From: Atopsyche davidsoni
Taxonomy: Eukaryota; Arthropoda; Insecta; Trichoptera; Hydrobiosidae
Assembly (NCBI GenBank): GCA_022113835.1
Contig: JAILWY010000016.1
Span: forward strand, 1,305,501-1,369,500
Reading direction: 5' to 3'
Length of the DNA: 64,000 nucleotides
Numbering within the stretch: position 1 is the stretch's first letter; every line of letters begins with the position of its first letter. The notes below the pieces were generated by a model. It saw only the letters and a list, made by a program, of their open reading frames with translations, was not told where the DNA came from and did no database searches. Positions 50,293 through 63,854 of the stretch are shown here, piece by piece. The position numbers and the translations under genes are program-made.

Positions 50293-52389
50293 TTAAATAA
50301 AAACAGATTTCCGTTTATTGAGGTTTGGGTTTACAGTCGGGATTTCGAGGACTTCATCTTCCACGTTTCGCCACATCACAAACAAAGTGGCTGCAGCAAT
50401 GATCAACGTTGACGCACCAATGATTCCAAGTATCTAAATATACAAATGAATGTAAGAATGAATATACAATTAATATTTTTTGGTTTATTCATTCTAGCAA
50501 TTCTGAATTCATTATGATAAAGAAATTTTTCTATTATCAATTTATCGGCTTATAATGTGATAATAAGAACATACCCCAGGAACCTGTGACATGGCTCCGA
50601 GGTATGAGCATTGTGACAACAGGAGGATAGAGACTACGAGGGTTATCACTGCAGTCACCAGACAAGCGAAAATGTCCTGGAAAAATACGTTAACTTATAA
50701 ATCCAATGAATAAAATTACTTCAATAATGACAATATTAATTTTAGATAATAATATCTAATAATAACATTCTTTGATTTAAGATAAAAATTATAATTTATT
50801 ACTTACGAGCTTAGCCCAGGTGTTTGGAATCTTTTTGCCCACACCGAGGATGGCAAGAGTGTAGGAAGTGGCCACAATAACACCGCTAGCTAATATCACG
50901 ATGGGGAACACCAGCTCCAGCCAGTTATTGTCTTTGGAGCATACCTGAGCCGACAGGGAAATTATGGAACCAATCAGAAACAGCACCTGAAAAATAAATC
51001 AAAATATGTACATCTTGGATAATTTGCTGTTTAGACTTACGATTTACGCAGCCAGTTTGAAAAATTAATTAAATAAATTCAACTTACCAATGAAAAATAT
51101 CAGCTGTGTGCATTTCATTTAAACAATAAGATATTGCTTGCCTTAAATATCTTTTGCTATTTTTCATTAAATTTTTTACCAAATGGATACATAAACTCAT
51201 AGTGATATTAAAAAAGGTTGGGCTTATTTTATATTGAACGAATAACGTCAATGAAATATGTAAATAATATTATTTGCTTGCAAAAATATTCACATAAGAA
51301 TCATTATATAAAATAAACAATTTAATCTCAGCGTGTCAAGTTGGATTAGACATTGATTAATTAATTTTGAATATAAAAATATATAATTCTAATTACTTAT
51401 AAAAGAAATTGATTTGAGTAAAAAATATTTAATTTTTAATCAATGTATTGAAACTCATTTTCATAACATTGAAAATTTACTTTTTGATATTAAATTAAAT
51501 CATCGGGAACCGAAGAAGAGAGATGAGTGGAGTTCAGGGACTTCACCTCACACCGTTTTTGAAGCATCCTCTCATTTTGTGTATGTAACTAAATCTGATC
51601 TGATTATGAAAAGTGAGTTTTTAATTTTTATATTGTATGTTCTAATATGTTCACATATTAAATAAATGATTCTGAAAACTTATAATTTTTTTGTATAACA
51701 ATGAAAAAATTAAGCGAAGAATTAAAATTGTATATTACATATTATCAAAATAACAAGTAAGATTAAAATAGTACAGATAAAATTAATCAATTTGATGCTT
51801 AGGACAAATAAATGTATTACACCGACCAGTGATTGAGAATATTACAGATTTCACTATCTCCGTGTACAAATATTTACTTGATATGATGTATTAGGATTAT
51901 AGACTTTTTTAATTTATGTTGCAACATCCACGTTTCTATTGACTCGTAACAAATTTGCGAGTAATCAAAATTAGGAATTACAGTATAAAATAATTCAGTT
52001 TTTTTCTATAACTATAACAATTTACGAGCTTTTTATAATCGTATAAATTAATAATATGTTTTTATTTCTGGAAAGATTGCTTTGTCGGTTAGTAATTTGT
52101 AGCGGAGCTTAATAATTATCTAGCATTTTTGTCAACACTAAAATCTAGTTTCTTTCCAAAAGAACCGATTGAATTATTTTGTAATAGCAAAAGGCTCACC
52201 AAGGAAATATATATTTAAAATTAACATCAATGATCAATGATTTGAACATATTAAAAAATCAAGGCCAATACTTACGGCTCCCAATATTTTCATAATCCCG
52301 ATGGACGACGTGACAGATCTGTGGCCCGAGAACTTCTTTTTGAGGGCTTCCTCGTGGGCTACGGAGATCACAGACACTTGACGATCCAT
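50293..52389 (-). CDS. Four-span MARVEL-like membrane protein (paralogue 1)
   Basis: Four exons on the minus strand: 52389-52276, 50986-50807, 50676-50575, 50433-50293, with phase-0 introns, giving 178 aa. Predicted spans: about 30-52 (SIGIMKILGAVLFLIGSIIS), 62-85 (LELVFPIVILASGVIVATSY), 99-120 (DIFACLVTAVITLVVSILLL) and 132-151 (ILGIIGASTLIIAAATLFVM). Both ends are cytosolic under this topology, with a short polar tail ending KRKSVFI. The GIMKILG entry into span 1 and the overall plan fit MARVEL/CKLF-type proteins, which act in vesicle and membrane-apposition processes; the family call is inferred from topology, not from a diagnostic motif. Exon junctions match the gene at 61881-63848 (both have NTWAKL or FNWAKL at the end of exon 2). 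Confidence 0.82.
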
Positions 52390-53969
52390 TCTGATAAGTC
52401 CTGCGTTATGCCCATGTCAGCAACACGTCTCACCACATAATACTTATTGTCCGCGCACAGCCCATACTCGACTCAAGCTCTCTATCTACAATCTGACAAA
52501 TTATATTTTACATATTGCAATAGTTTAATTTTATCAATATCTATATTTATCTTATCTAATGATAAGTGTTGAATGCTTTTGGTGTAAAACTCAAACCATC
52601 TTATTAAAAAGCATTTAGATCTATTAACTTTTTGTTCAAGTAAATACGTCAAAAAGTGTAAGTTTTGGTAACTTTGTTATTGGAAATAGTGTATATTTGG
52701 ATATTATGCAGCGTCTATTTTTTGAGATTTGGAAATCTAAAATGCAATCATCTGATAGATAAGAATATTTTCTGTATAAAAATTAGATTATTTCTTCATC
52801 ATTTTAAGTGCTATAATGCTAATCAAAGACAACTGACTTAATACTATACTAGAATATAAAGTTCAAAACATCATTTTTTTATATAAAGATGGATCATAAA
52901 AAAAAGTAGCCCAACCTGTAGGAGGTATAAACTTATATTTACGACAAGCAAAAGCTATGTTCAATGTTTTTTTACATAATAAAACATTAATTTTAAGCAA
53001 AAATATTATTGTCACATTCATGAGCATCGCATCATTATTGAGCATATAATACTTAAAAATGATTTTTTTAATAATAAATAATAAATTCAAATATTTTTCA
53101 AGAAAAATTAGTGTAAACAAATTTTTTATGTATACATTTGGGGTAAATTTAGTAAAAAACGGACCTAAGAAAAAATCTTTATTGGTTCTCAATTTTAAAT
53201 TGGATTCATCATTCGACAATGGAATTAAAATAAATAAGCACAAATAAATACATCATATGTATGCATTATAAAAATTTACAACACATACATAAAAAAATAC
53301 AAATTGATATGGAAAAATACTAGAAAAAATTTATCAATACAAGCTAAATTAATTTCCTTGGAAATTCTCACTTAAAACATAATATTCATGTTACTATTTA
53401 CATCAATATAAAATGCTATCGTTACTCACTTAAATAGATCAAAATAATGAACTTTAGGACAAATCACTAAGGGCAAAGTATACCAATGCTACGAGTCCCG
53501 TAAACTTCGCAATAACAAACACCCCTCTTAACCAGCTATGTAAAAACAATGTTTTCCTCTTTTTAAGGAAAGCTTTACCTCATATTAATTTTAAAATTTG
53601 ATTGCGCCCGCCTTATAGAAATCAAGTTAAGATTTTCAGGAAGTCGTGGAATATTTTATGAAGTAGAAACATTGAATCACATACAATCACAGAGCCCGGT
53701 AGTAGTTACAGTCCAACATAATCATGTTCAGAATGAAAAATACACATATAAAACTTAGAACAGCAATGGATCTTTAAAAACATTATTATTTTTCTGTTTT
53801 ATATAATAAATAACAAAACCCATCAGAAAAAACTTAAGAAATAATAAAAAAAAAAAAAGAAGTTAAACACAAGTGTGTCAGACTGTACTAAAGTTGGAAA
53901 ATATAATTAGAATCACATTGGCCAGGTCTCCTGCGCCACACAGACAAGTGAGAGACAGCCAAGTAAACG

Positions 53970-54143
53970 TTATTCAGTAAGGGAAGACCCGGAGTCAATG
54001 GCATGACGGTGCAAGAGAGCTGCCGTGTGCTGCAGGAATTCAATTAGAAGATTCTGGCACCCGAGAGGGTTCGCTGGTGAAAGAGGTCGAGTTCCACTAT
54101 TTGGGTGGTTTTTGGTTATCGTGCTCGATGAGGAAGTCGGTAG
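53970..54143 (-). other. Candidate terminal coding exon
   Basis: The minus strand shows a long pyrimidine-rich tract ending CTACTGTCCCAG directly before 54143, a strong acceptor. The frame that follows is open for 57 codons to a TAA at 53970-53972. It reads LPTSSSSTITKNHPNSGTRP, then PLGCQNLLIEFLQHTAALLH and RHAIDSGSSLTE, which has helix-like composition. No upstream exon is identified, so frame and gene are unproven. A second frame from the same acceptor stops after about 15 codons. Confidence 0.3.
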
Positions 54144-57100
54144 CTGGGACAGTAGGAGCGCAACAGACGAGGTTAGACAAGTTATTGCTCAGTAGAAGAG
54201 ATAAATGCAAGTGTCATAATTTTATCTAAATAAGAATTCAAAATGGTGTAATTATTCATTTGCCAAATATTTTTTTTATACTAGCAACGGTGCTGCGAGT
54301 CCCATAGATATAAAATACGATTTCAATTCACTTAAACATTATTTTTTAAAATTCTTTGGAGATATCAGGTAATTGGTTTTGGAACAAACAAAACAAATTT
54401 GATGTTAGAGTATTAGGAACACGGATGAGTCTCCCGGGGGACCCGCCACATCGTTTGTAGTATTATCAAAAAGAGATGCTAATTTACTCAAGAGGTTAAG
54501 TGCAAATTATCTCTACAGTTAAATTCATCTGTAATAAAAATAGCACCTAAAACAATAGGAAAGGTTTGCATTTGCGGTCGTAAGAATTACCTATAACAAT
54601 GTACTCCATAAAAACTGGTACACAATGGCCGAGAAACCTTCATTCGACTAGAAAGTAAAAAAACTCTCAGTTTATATATAAAAGTTTGGTTCTCAACATT
54701 GTGACATTCAGAAAACTGAACTTTAGCTACTGAGAACGAGACATAGATATGTTGGGACTAACAATTCAATACACAAATATTATACATACTCTCTAAATAT
54801 TGTCTTCAGATGAAACGCTACAAGTTAGGAAGAACAATACCATCAAATGTCAACTGACAACTTATAAGTGAAGGGAATAGCAACACAGTAGGACGCGGCG
54901 CTGGAACCGTTTCAACCCGGCCGCCTGCTGAAAATGCAGGCTTTCTATATCCAGAGAGTACTTTAACTCAATACCTTCATACAAATATATTTTTATAACA
55001 AACCAAATAATATAGAATAGACGCGATGAGTGTATTACATTTATGATTCACTTATTTAGCGCCTCAAAAATCATAATATTATTTGGGAGATTGTATTCTA
55101 ATTAATTTTTATGATTTTTACTTAAAAACTGCTCATCTTTTTCGTTTCGTTGGAAAGACTATTTTAACTTATCAAATAAATTAATGTAATTTTTATTCAG
55201 ATTTATGAAAGAGGATTATAATTATTTGATCAAAAAGTGACACCCAATTATCCCTTTTTGTAAAATAATGAAATTTGAAACGCTGTATAAAAATTTGACA
55301 ATAAAATTTAGAATATTCTAAAGTACTTTTTGTGAGTCTCAACAACTGGATATAGACTTCTCGTATTTTCGGCAGGAGACGCATAAACAAAGAAACAAAA
55401 AAAATTCACACTCAACAAATTTGAAAACCTACATAATGAACCGTCACAAAGTCGCAAAACTTAATCTCAAATACAAAAAAATAAATCTAAATCCCATTTA
55501 TTAAAAAAAAAAATATTAAGTCAATACTAATTTGTTATGTATTAAGATAAGGATTATTAAAAAATATAGTTGAGAACAATAATTTATTTTAGTTTACGAA
55601 GATGATTATTCATCAATACTAATTGTTTTCCAAGATGTAAAGTGTTTCATTAAATTATTTCTTTATTTATGTCGAACCTTTAGAACGTAAACGCAGATAC
55701 CATTAATAAATATGATAAGTAATAAGCAAGCCTTATGGTAAAAAAATCAGCATGATCTTCATTTCCATTAAAAGCCTTTACTTCTAAGGACAAAGTGACT
55801 CTGTACTTAGAATGGGCTTGACATCACACTTTCTAGTTATCAACAAAATAAAAGCTTTGTATCCAATGCATCCGTAAATTGTATCTGATATAATTCCAAA
55901 TGGCTGACAAGTCAAAATCATATTTGGATGAAAGTGGCGAGTAGTCCACAGAGACCACACTATGTTTCAAAATACACTAAATAAGGAGACATTTTGTATT
56001 AAAAAGGACTTCCACGCTGAGTGAATGAATGAATTGGTAAACACAATAATATTTTTTGTTTAGTGTCGATAGCTAGAGGTATTTTTGATAATTGCCCAAT
56101 TAGCGCAATCATTGTTTGAGAATAAAATAAACAGTTAATTGCTTTTTCAATAGTTGCCAATAATCTTTGAATATATTTGCTTGAACATATAATGCTGACG
56201 TAACTAATATTATATGATTAGTGTAAAAAGTTAAAAATTTACTGCGCCCCATTAATAGATACAGAACTTTTCAATTTATTAACAACAGGTGTATGTTTGA
56301 AGTTTCATGCTGGAGGTCGAACAGAGTATAGAAATGTCAGAAGAGTGCACGGTGAAAGGCCAGGAAGCCGAGAGTGTCATGAGAAATCAAAGCGAGCACA
56401 GAACAAGCCCAATGTAAATTCTCCCGTCGAGAACACATCCGAGCGACAAATAAATCTATACAAATCAATTGTTATTATATTCTAAGTCTTCGGAATTATT
56501 TGAATCACTCAATTCATTGGTCGCAGTATACTCTAATCATAAAATGAGATCAAACTAAGTAAAAAAACTATTGAGATAGATTGGTGTGGAGATGAGTCAT
56601 TGCCGCAGGACATTAGAACAATAGTGGCAGTATTTATTTGGAGTTATTATATAAAATGAAACACAGTTAGATGTGGTATTAAAATCATGTATCAAAGATT
56701 TAAAGAGAGTGTTATCAAAGGCGTGTCAACGTAGTTGTAACGGGACCAATTACGAGGTCCTTTTGGAAGAAAGGTTTGAGCATTCCCACAATATCTTTTT
56801 TTATTTGATATCTTGAGGTTGCACGTTTAATTCTTATAGGTTTTTTTAGGGATATGTCGATGAAAATGATTTGCTAGTAATCATTGGAAAAATAGGACTA
56901 CGATAAGAGGTATTGAGAGAGGTGCTACTGAAATACACTGTTATTAGTACCCGAGTCAAAATAAAGGCAGATATACTAACTTAGGCATTGGAATGAGTCA
57001 TATCTAAGTTGAAAACTTATGAACTGCCATTTACCTTAAGGTTACCTGTTTTACTGTCAAAAGTGGTAGATGGTTGCTGTGACATACAAGACATTAAAAT

Positions 57101-58866
57101 CAATCAAACCAAAATTGAAATTATCTATTGATATTGTCGAAAACAAACTATTTATTTCTAGTGGGTACGGTGTACGCTCGTGAAAAATTGATTGTGAAAA
57201 CAGGTTAAATATACGTTTTATTAACCCTTTTACTGGATGATCGTCCAGTTTGACGGTTTCTATCCTTTATCAGAAAATATATATATTTGTATTTATATTT
57301 TTCTTCATAGCCTACTACTTTGAATAATTGTCATTTAATTTATTGTGGAATCGGAAAATCTCAACAGATTTAGACCTGCTTTTTCAGCCATTTACTTTTG
57401 ACCACGCTGTCTTAAACTTCCACTTTGATGGCGTCAATGTTGACACGCCTCCGATCATAATATATTTTTTAACAATACAAAAGAGAAGTCATATCCTGCA
57501 TTGATATAACCCGTTCTAGCCTGAGACAACACTGATACACTTAATTATATAATGTTTACTACCCCTGTTTAAGATTCATGGAATTCACGCTACATGCTTG
57601 AAGGTACAGTTTGAGATCTGTTTGTAGAACAAATCTGGGATTTAATCTTATAAAACAAAACTAACAATATCCATCACAAATAATAATCAATCACGATAAT
57701 ATCTGTATGAAATCAAAATTTGACACTGTACACATGTGGATTGTGCTCACTTGAAAAATACGACTTTAGCTTATTGTATACTCAGTGAACCTAACACGTC
57801 GCACACTGGACTTGAGGCTGCACGCCCTTAAATCCACCAACAGCATGGGAAACTTTCCAGCAGTCCGCTAAGAGAGTTAAAATATACAAAAATACAAAAT
57901 TTCACTACTGAAAACAATATGTTTAAAGGATCGTCACATTGACTTATATGCAATATGGGGAAATTATTTTACACCTTTTATGAAAGCCTAGAGACCGTAC
58001 TCGCAGGATATTTTAGCTGGTGATGCTTCTCCGACACTGACCCCTCATTCGCGAAATCTTAATGCGTAGTTTATTAGTGTCTCGCCCAGTAAGTTCATTT
58101 TAGAAATTGGACCCCATGTAAGAATACTAAAATTCGAAAGTAACAAATTTTGATTGATAGTAATTGTATGCGTCAAATATACGACTATCAATTAAACTCA
58201 ATTTGAGGCTTATATGGAATTATAACCATTTTATCATAAGACAAATATTAAAAAAGACAAATATAAGAATGAAAAATATAAACAATTGCATTTTAGTTGT
58301 TAAAAGAATTTGAAATTGGTCATATAGGAATGAAATTTGATAATGTCTGCATAGTGTGAAAGACCATATATTGTCCATGTAATGAACTATATGGTCCCTT
58401 AAAGCTTTGGGTTATATTTATTTAAAAGAGTTCAACAAAAAAAATACCTCCGACAATCAAAGAAAATGTTGCCAGAATCATTACATCAACAAACAAGGGG
58501 TAGGCAGGATATTTTTGTGACTTGGTATAAATATAGAATATGTTGGAGAAGCATCACCGACTCATGATCGGGTCCTGGCAGGGCAAGAGGAGTTTGGCTC
58601 CACTGCAACATCTACAATACAATCTTCACAAACACAACACAGACTTAACATTACTTGTGCTGGCGAGTCACCATCCGTACAAAACTCTACTTCAACACCG
58701 GTGTGAACCTTTGAGATCACATCGAGGCTCTGGAGGCTGGCTGTACAAAATATGTAAAATGCAAGCCCATCCATCCTTCATATACACAGCCAATTCTCAC
58801 CATTGACAACATAACATGAGGATTTAAAACAAACTACCCAGCTCTTGTAATATTCCTTTAAAAAAA

Positions 58867-58894
58867 ATCAATACAAAATCGATTTTGTATTGAT
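58867..58894. repeat. Perfect 28-bp palindrome
   Basis: ATCAATACAAAATC followed directly by its reverse complement GATTTTGTATTGAT. It has no spacer and lies in gene-poor DNA. Confidence 0.7.
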
Positions 58895-61880
58895 GTTACT
58901 TAACATTGTACACACATGTGTTTCAAATGTCATGGATAATTGATTGTACAAACAGCGCATAAAAGGAGGGATAAGCAAAACCATTTGACTAGCGAAGAAT
59001 GGCAATATTCCATGATAATCTGAACTAGTTACCATTCTTAAAAATAAATTAAAAAACACCTAACTTACATGAACAAATTATAAAACATCTTTGGGTAAAA
59101 TCAGTCATAAATTAAAAATACACAAATCTCAGTGTGGCATTTTCCTCAGCGATAAATAAATAAATATCTTAATTTAATTAATAAATACTTAAACTAATAA
59201 TAAATAAATTTACTTTCAAGATGAAAATTTATCCAAAAGGGAAAAGATACAATAATTTACAGATCATGATCCTGTTTGTACTGAGATGTTCTTATTTTTA
59301 AAATTTACAAATCACAGACAATAAATTGCATACTAAATGTTACCATAGACAAAATATTATAACTTAACTGTCAAACAGAATACATTTATTTATTTGTTGT
59401 TAAAATAATGAACATTTGAGGTTATATGCAAGATCTTTGGTTGGATTTCTACCATTTTAGATAACAGTACTGTACAGACATCAGAACAAACATAAAACGT
59501 CTCCAGCAATATTTGCTTTCAAAGGTTCACATTTCCTAGACTACATAATATTATAATTTTATAAACGAACGAAACCTTCTCAGGGCGCCCCACACCAGGA
59601 ATGGCTTCCTTTATTTACTAATATTTTAGAAGAATAAAATATGAAGAATGCTAAAACTTTAAAGGCTTTCAATCAGCGCATGCTCGTTTGTAATTTTGAC
59701 AAAACCACTGACAGACTAATTACTGAGTGAGATTGTCACTCTTAACACAAACATTCTTTTAACTGTAGGAATTCTAAAAGATTTCTCTGTATAAAACTAT
59801 CGATTGTAGGTATAAAAATAACGTCTGTGTTAGATAAGAAGGAAATATTCTTTGCTAGGATATTTGTCAAAATTACGCACTGTGATTAGGTATCTCGTCC
59901 ATTCCTGGAGGAGCCGTCCGGTCTATCTACGTAAGTAAAAAAATATTTTTTGCATAAATCACTAATACAAAATATTTAAAGTCTTTTCACGACCAGATGC
60001 TACAAAACATTTCATATGTGCAATGTATCAATGAAAACAAATAAAAGCTACATGTTGTATAAATTAAAAAAAAATATTATCAAATAATTCAAAGCCGTTA
60101 TGAGAATCAGGCCCATCTGAGAGTAAAAATCTTATCTCGAGTCACCTTTGCAAATATACACATATTTATCAAAAGTATTGTCAGTTATTTGACATTTATA
60201 TCAGCATATTTTCTTTGGATATATAATTCGTTGGATACATATTTGATCAAATATATTGTGTACCCATAGATAAAGAAGCTTGATTAGTACTTTCTCGTGC
60301 AATAATTTCCTTTTCCCAGTTAACAAATGTTATGCAATATAGATAATTTATGATTCTCCTAATTTGTTAAATGCAAACTACCAATTTGATTCAATTGTCA
60401 GCATAAATATGTATTTAATATTTGTTGTTGTTTAAAAAATGGAACGATGTAATTAAAAATTAATCAAAAGTCTTCGCTGTCTACGGAATGGCTGGTCACA
60501 GCGGTTTCAAATTTTCATTTATGTCTTAAGATTATTACGCTTTGAAAATCAAGCTCATAAATAACCTCCAGAAAATAGAGTTGTATCCGCATTTCTGAAT
60601 TTGCTGACATCGATTATTTTCAAAATCTGAAATACAACTTTTCAAATAATCCTTGAAATACGCAATTTAAATTTTACAAATTTGAGAAGACTATATGCTG
60701 GCAATGCTGATATAAATGTATTCAAAATCTTTATGAAATTTTGACTCTCACACAGACTCTTGTCGTCACGCTGCATATCTAACGCAGCAATCTATGAACA
60801 TTTTTGTTTACAAGTCAAATGACATACAAAAATAGGTTAGTTTCTCAACAATCTTTTGAAACTTTACAAATCAAGAAGATGAATCACAATTTATCATGTA
60901 AAAATCGACTGGCACATTGTCAACGGTGATTCTGTCATGCAAATAGTTTATATAAATATTATCAAGTTCTTCAATCATCACCGAGAGTTTTGCTGGCCAG
61001 CCGATGTAACTACACTATTCGTACCGAAGTTGCAGGCAACAGGGGGCCATCACTACTACCCGTCTGCTGATACCCGTCGGCACATTCACTAGATCACTCA
61101 GGCCACTAGGGCCGTAAAATCTCTTTATACACTATGAGAATCCATACTTCACACAGAATATAAAGTCTCCGGACTACGGAGACATTTGTCTATAAACTAG
61201 ATTGTTCTCGACAGCACCCGGAGTCTCTGATACTCCTGTCGGTGTGACGATGTTACGTCTACAGCTCTAGAAGCGTCAAGTCTCTCTAAGAACCCACTGT
61301 CACTATTTCAACAAGTTTCGAAACGTTCCCGAGACAACGAATCACACATTAATATTTCAAGAAGACATAGGATCCAATAAGAATAATGCCGAATTGGCAA
61401 GAATTGTTTGAAATAAAATTAGTAGAGGTTGAAATTTTTTAAATATTATGGGTAACTTTTCTAAAAGATACCAATGGTTTAATAAAGATTATAAATAGAC
61501 ACATAACTAATGAGCTAAAGAAATATCACATAAACACAAAAGGAATTCAAAGTAAAATACGTACCTAGTAATAATCATTCAATAAAATTGATGGTTAAAA
61601 TTGGTTACATAATACAGTACTTCACAAATAAATTCCTAGTGTAAAAAAATCAAATATAGTGTAAATCCTAAAAAAAGATTGAACGATAATTTTCAGAACA
61701 AGAAAAATTTAAAATAAATAAGGAACTTTAAAGGTCATAGAAAAGCCAGCTCGCAGGCTAGGTTGATGTCTAACTAGTTATTCAAAACACAGAGAAACGT
61801 CAAAAAATAATCTAAAGGAACTGAAGACTCTCTGAGGAGGTTAGGAATGTGGGATAGCACACAGGTCTGCTGTTGGCTCA

Positions 61881-63848
61881 CTATAACGGGCCACGGGAGG
61901 AGCCGGGCGTGGGTTCGGGCCCTGTGGGGACAGGCAGGTATGCGTGGCGCGGCGAGGGCGACGCAGGCGGTGACGCAGTTCCGCCCACCCCACTCCCCCC
62001 ACTGCGTGGTCGGCCGTAGCAGTACGTCACAGCCGTGCCCAAACTGCCTACACCGGCCAGCAGACCGAACGACTGCAACACAACCGCACACTCTTATTTG
62101 ATAAAAAGATATTTCAAGTGACTAAGTCTTTGGTGATTAGGATTTTGTTACTAAGAGCATGGGAATAAAAATATATACTCACGGCAGCAGCAACGAGGCG
62201 GTTGGTGGTGGGGGGCGGCACCCACCAGTAGTCATCGCTGACCACGGCTGCCAGCGCCAGCGACCCTGCCAGCACGTACATCACGCCCACGCAGATGTAC
62301 AGCCACGCGTTCTACAATAAATTAAAATTAAGTCAGTTTGATAGGACTCTGAAATAAATTAAATAAGCATACTTCTTTTAACAATCTTTATTTTACGAGT
62401 AGGAGATATCTAAGTGCAGATAATCAGGGGACACGAGTCTACTATTAATGAGACCATGAGTAGAAGGTCGCAAGGGAAAAGATCTATTATCAAATAATTA
62501 ATCTAATTTGAAATCGAGACTCGATTTCAAATTAGATTTATTGATTTTGATTTTCTGTCCAAAACTATTGTCATAAAAGCTATTTTTAATAATTAAACCA
62601 AATTGTTATTTTGTCTATTGAGAGAGCGAGAGACAGGGTTGCAAGGGAAGCGGCAGTGGGCAAGCAATTCAAAGCAATCAGAGGCGATTGCAGCTGTGCA
62701 CGATTTGGTTTGCCTTGTATATAGAAACCACAAAAAGAAGGTTCATTTCCGAAAACCATTTTTTCTTTTTGAAGCTCAAGACAAATAAAAAATATATTGC
62801 GCCATCTCACCAGCTTGGCCCAGTTGAATGGAAAGAGAAGCACGAGGCGGGAGATGTCCAGGAAAAGCAGGGCGGAGGAGGCCAACAGCGAGAACAGTGC
62901 CGTAGCCAGCAACAGTCGCAGTCGCCCCGCACCCGGCAGCAGCCACAGCCCCGCTCCACCGCCCGCGTACTCGAGCCAAACGCAACACAGCGAACATATC
63001 TACGAACATTGTACATAATCTCAAATTCGATAGCAATAATACCACTCCAATATTTACATACACATACATTTATTTCTTATAAGGTAGTTGGATTCATATG
63101 TTATATAATTAATATTTTTGAATAAAATACTTTAATGATTTTCCACATTTTCGTTTTAATTAGTGACCAGTTTCGCCAACCTTTCACGTTGGCATTATCA
63201 AAACTCTGTTTGAGTTAAAATATTGAGTTATATTATTACTTACTTTCCAAATGCTATCCATCAAAATATATGTGTATGTCTATCTTTTTCAAATACAAAG
63301 GACCTAGTAAGAGCAATATTTTTTTACTCCCACTCACAGCTTAAAAAGGATTATATACGGTAAAAAAATTACACACACACAACACAAATCCATCATTATG
63401 TTGGCACCATATAATATATTACTATCTACATGTTTTTGTATAAATAGTTTCTGAAAGATTTATTCTGAATATGACTCAGCTGCAGTTATTGTTTATCCTG
63501 TAACATTTATTCATAACATCATGATGATAAAATAACTCAGTGACTCACCGCTACAAAAAAGCGCAGCGCTCCTGGAGGTGTAAGGAGTTGGCCTAGGTGA
63601 CAATACAGGGGAGCCACACGCGCAGGGGGCGGGGGTGGTGTGCGGCGGTAGTGAGGATGAGAGTCCCAAGAACGCACTGTGCCGTCAGGGGTCCAAGCAG
63701 GCGCGCCAGTCTGTGAACCTGCGATCTCAAAGTCTTGGGGATCAGGTGCGGGGCGTTCGAGGTCGCGAAGCTCTTCCAACAGCAGCTCCACCTCGTCGGC
63801 GGCGTACAGGTCCGACACCGAGTGCGCGCAGCGGCCCTCCGGCTGCAT
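61881..63848 (-). CDS. Four-span MARVEL-like membrane protein (paralogue 2)
   Basis: Four exons on the minus strand: 63848-63549, 62999-62811, 62311-62183, 62072-61881, with phase-0 introns, giving 269 aa. The first 78 or so residues are acidic then Pro-rich (DEVELLLEELRDLE, PPPPPA) and probably cytosolic. Four hydrophobic spans follow: about 92-122, 128-148, 164-187 (NAWLYICVGVMYVLAGSLAL) and 205-222. The C-terminal 45 residues are rich in Gly, Ser and Pro. Gene plan and junctions match the 178-aa gene at 50293, with FNWAKL at the end of exon 2. It is far more GC-rich in coding sequence than its neighbours. The family call rests on topology and on this paralogy. A six-codon upstream ORF precedes the start. 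Confidence 0.8.
62500..62538. repeat. 39-nt near-continuous palindrome in intron 2 of paralogue 2
   Basis: Two perfect 19-nt arms (AATCTAATTTGAAATCGAG and its reverse complement) are separated by a single A. It would form a very tight cruciform or hairpin. Confidence 0.8.
63143..63215 (+). repeat. TTTCGCCAAC hairpin repeat (intron 1 of paralogue 2)
   Basis: ATTTTCCACATTTTCGTTTT, then GACCAGTTTCGCCAAC, the GCCAAC-CTTTCAC-GTTGGC hairpin and ATTATCAAAACT. It matches 14962-15012 on the right side and the left flank of 39066-39237. Confidence 0.65.
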
Positions 63849-63854
63849 CCTCCC

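Larger units (their letters stand above)
52390..61880. other. Gene-poor 9.5 kb region
   Basis: AT-rich, apart from mixed-composition patches near 53900-54200, 58540-58800 and 61000-61300. Part is likely the 3' UTR of the minus-strand gene at 61881. A candidate minus-strand terminal exon lies at 53970-54143 and a perfect 28-bp palindrome at 58867-58894. Opposite-strand ORFs around 58540-58806 are mutually overlapping and look like chance. Confidence 0.45.

Noticed and set aside
58540..58806. Overlapping ORFs on opposite strands (88 and 70 codons)
   Set aside because: They shadow each other, and neither shows a domain, splice pattern or neighbour logic. Probably UTR or intergenic DNA.
61774..62101. 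ORFs of 84-105 codons on both strands over the last exon of paralogue 2
   Set aside because: They are shadows of the GC-rich coding exon. Only the frame ending at 61881 splices in frame with the upstream exons.
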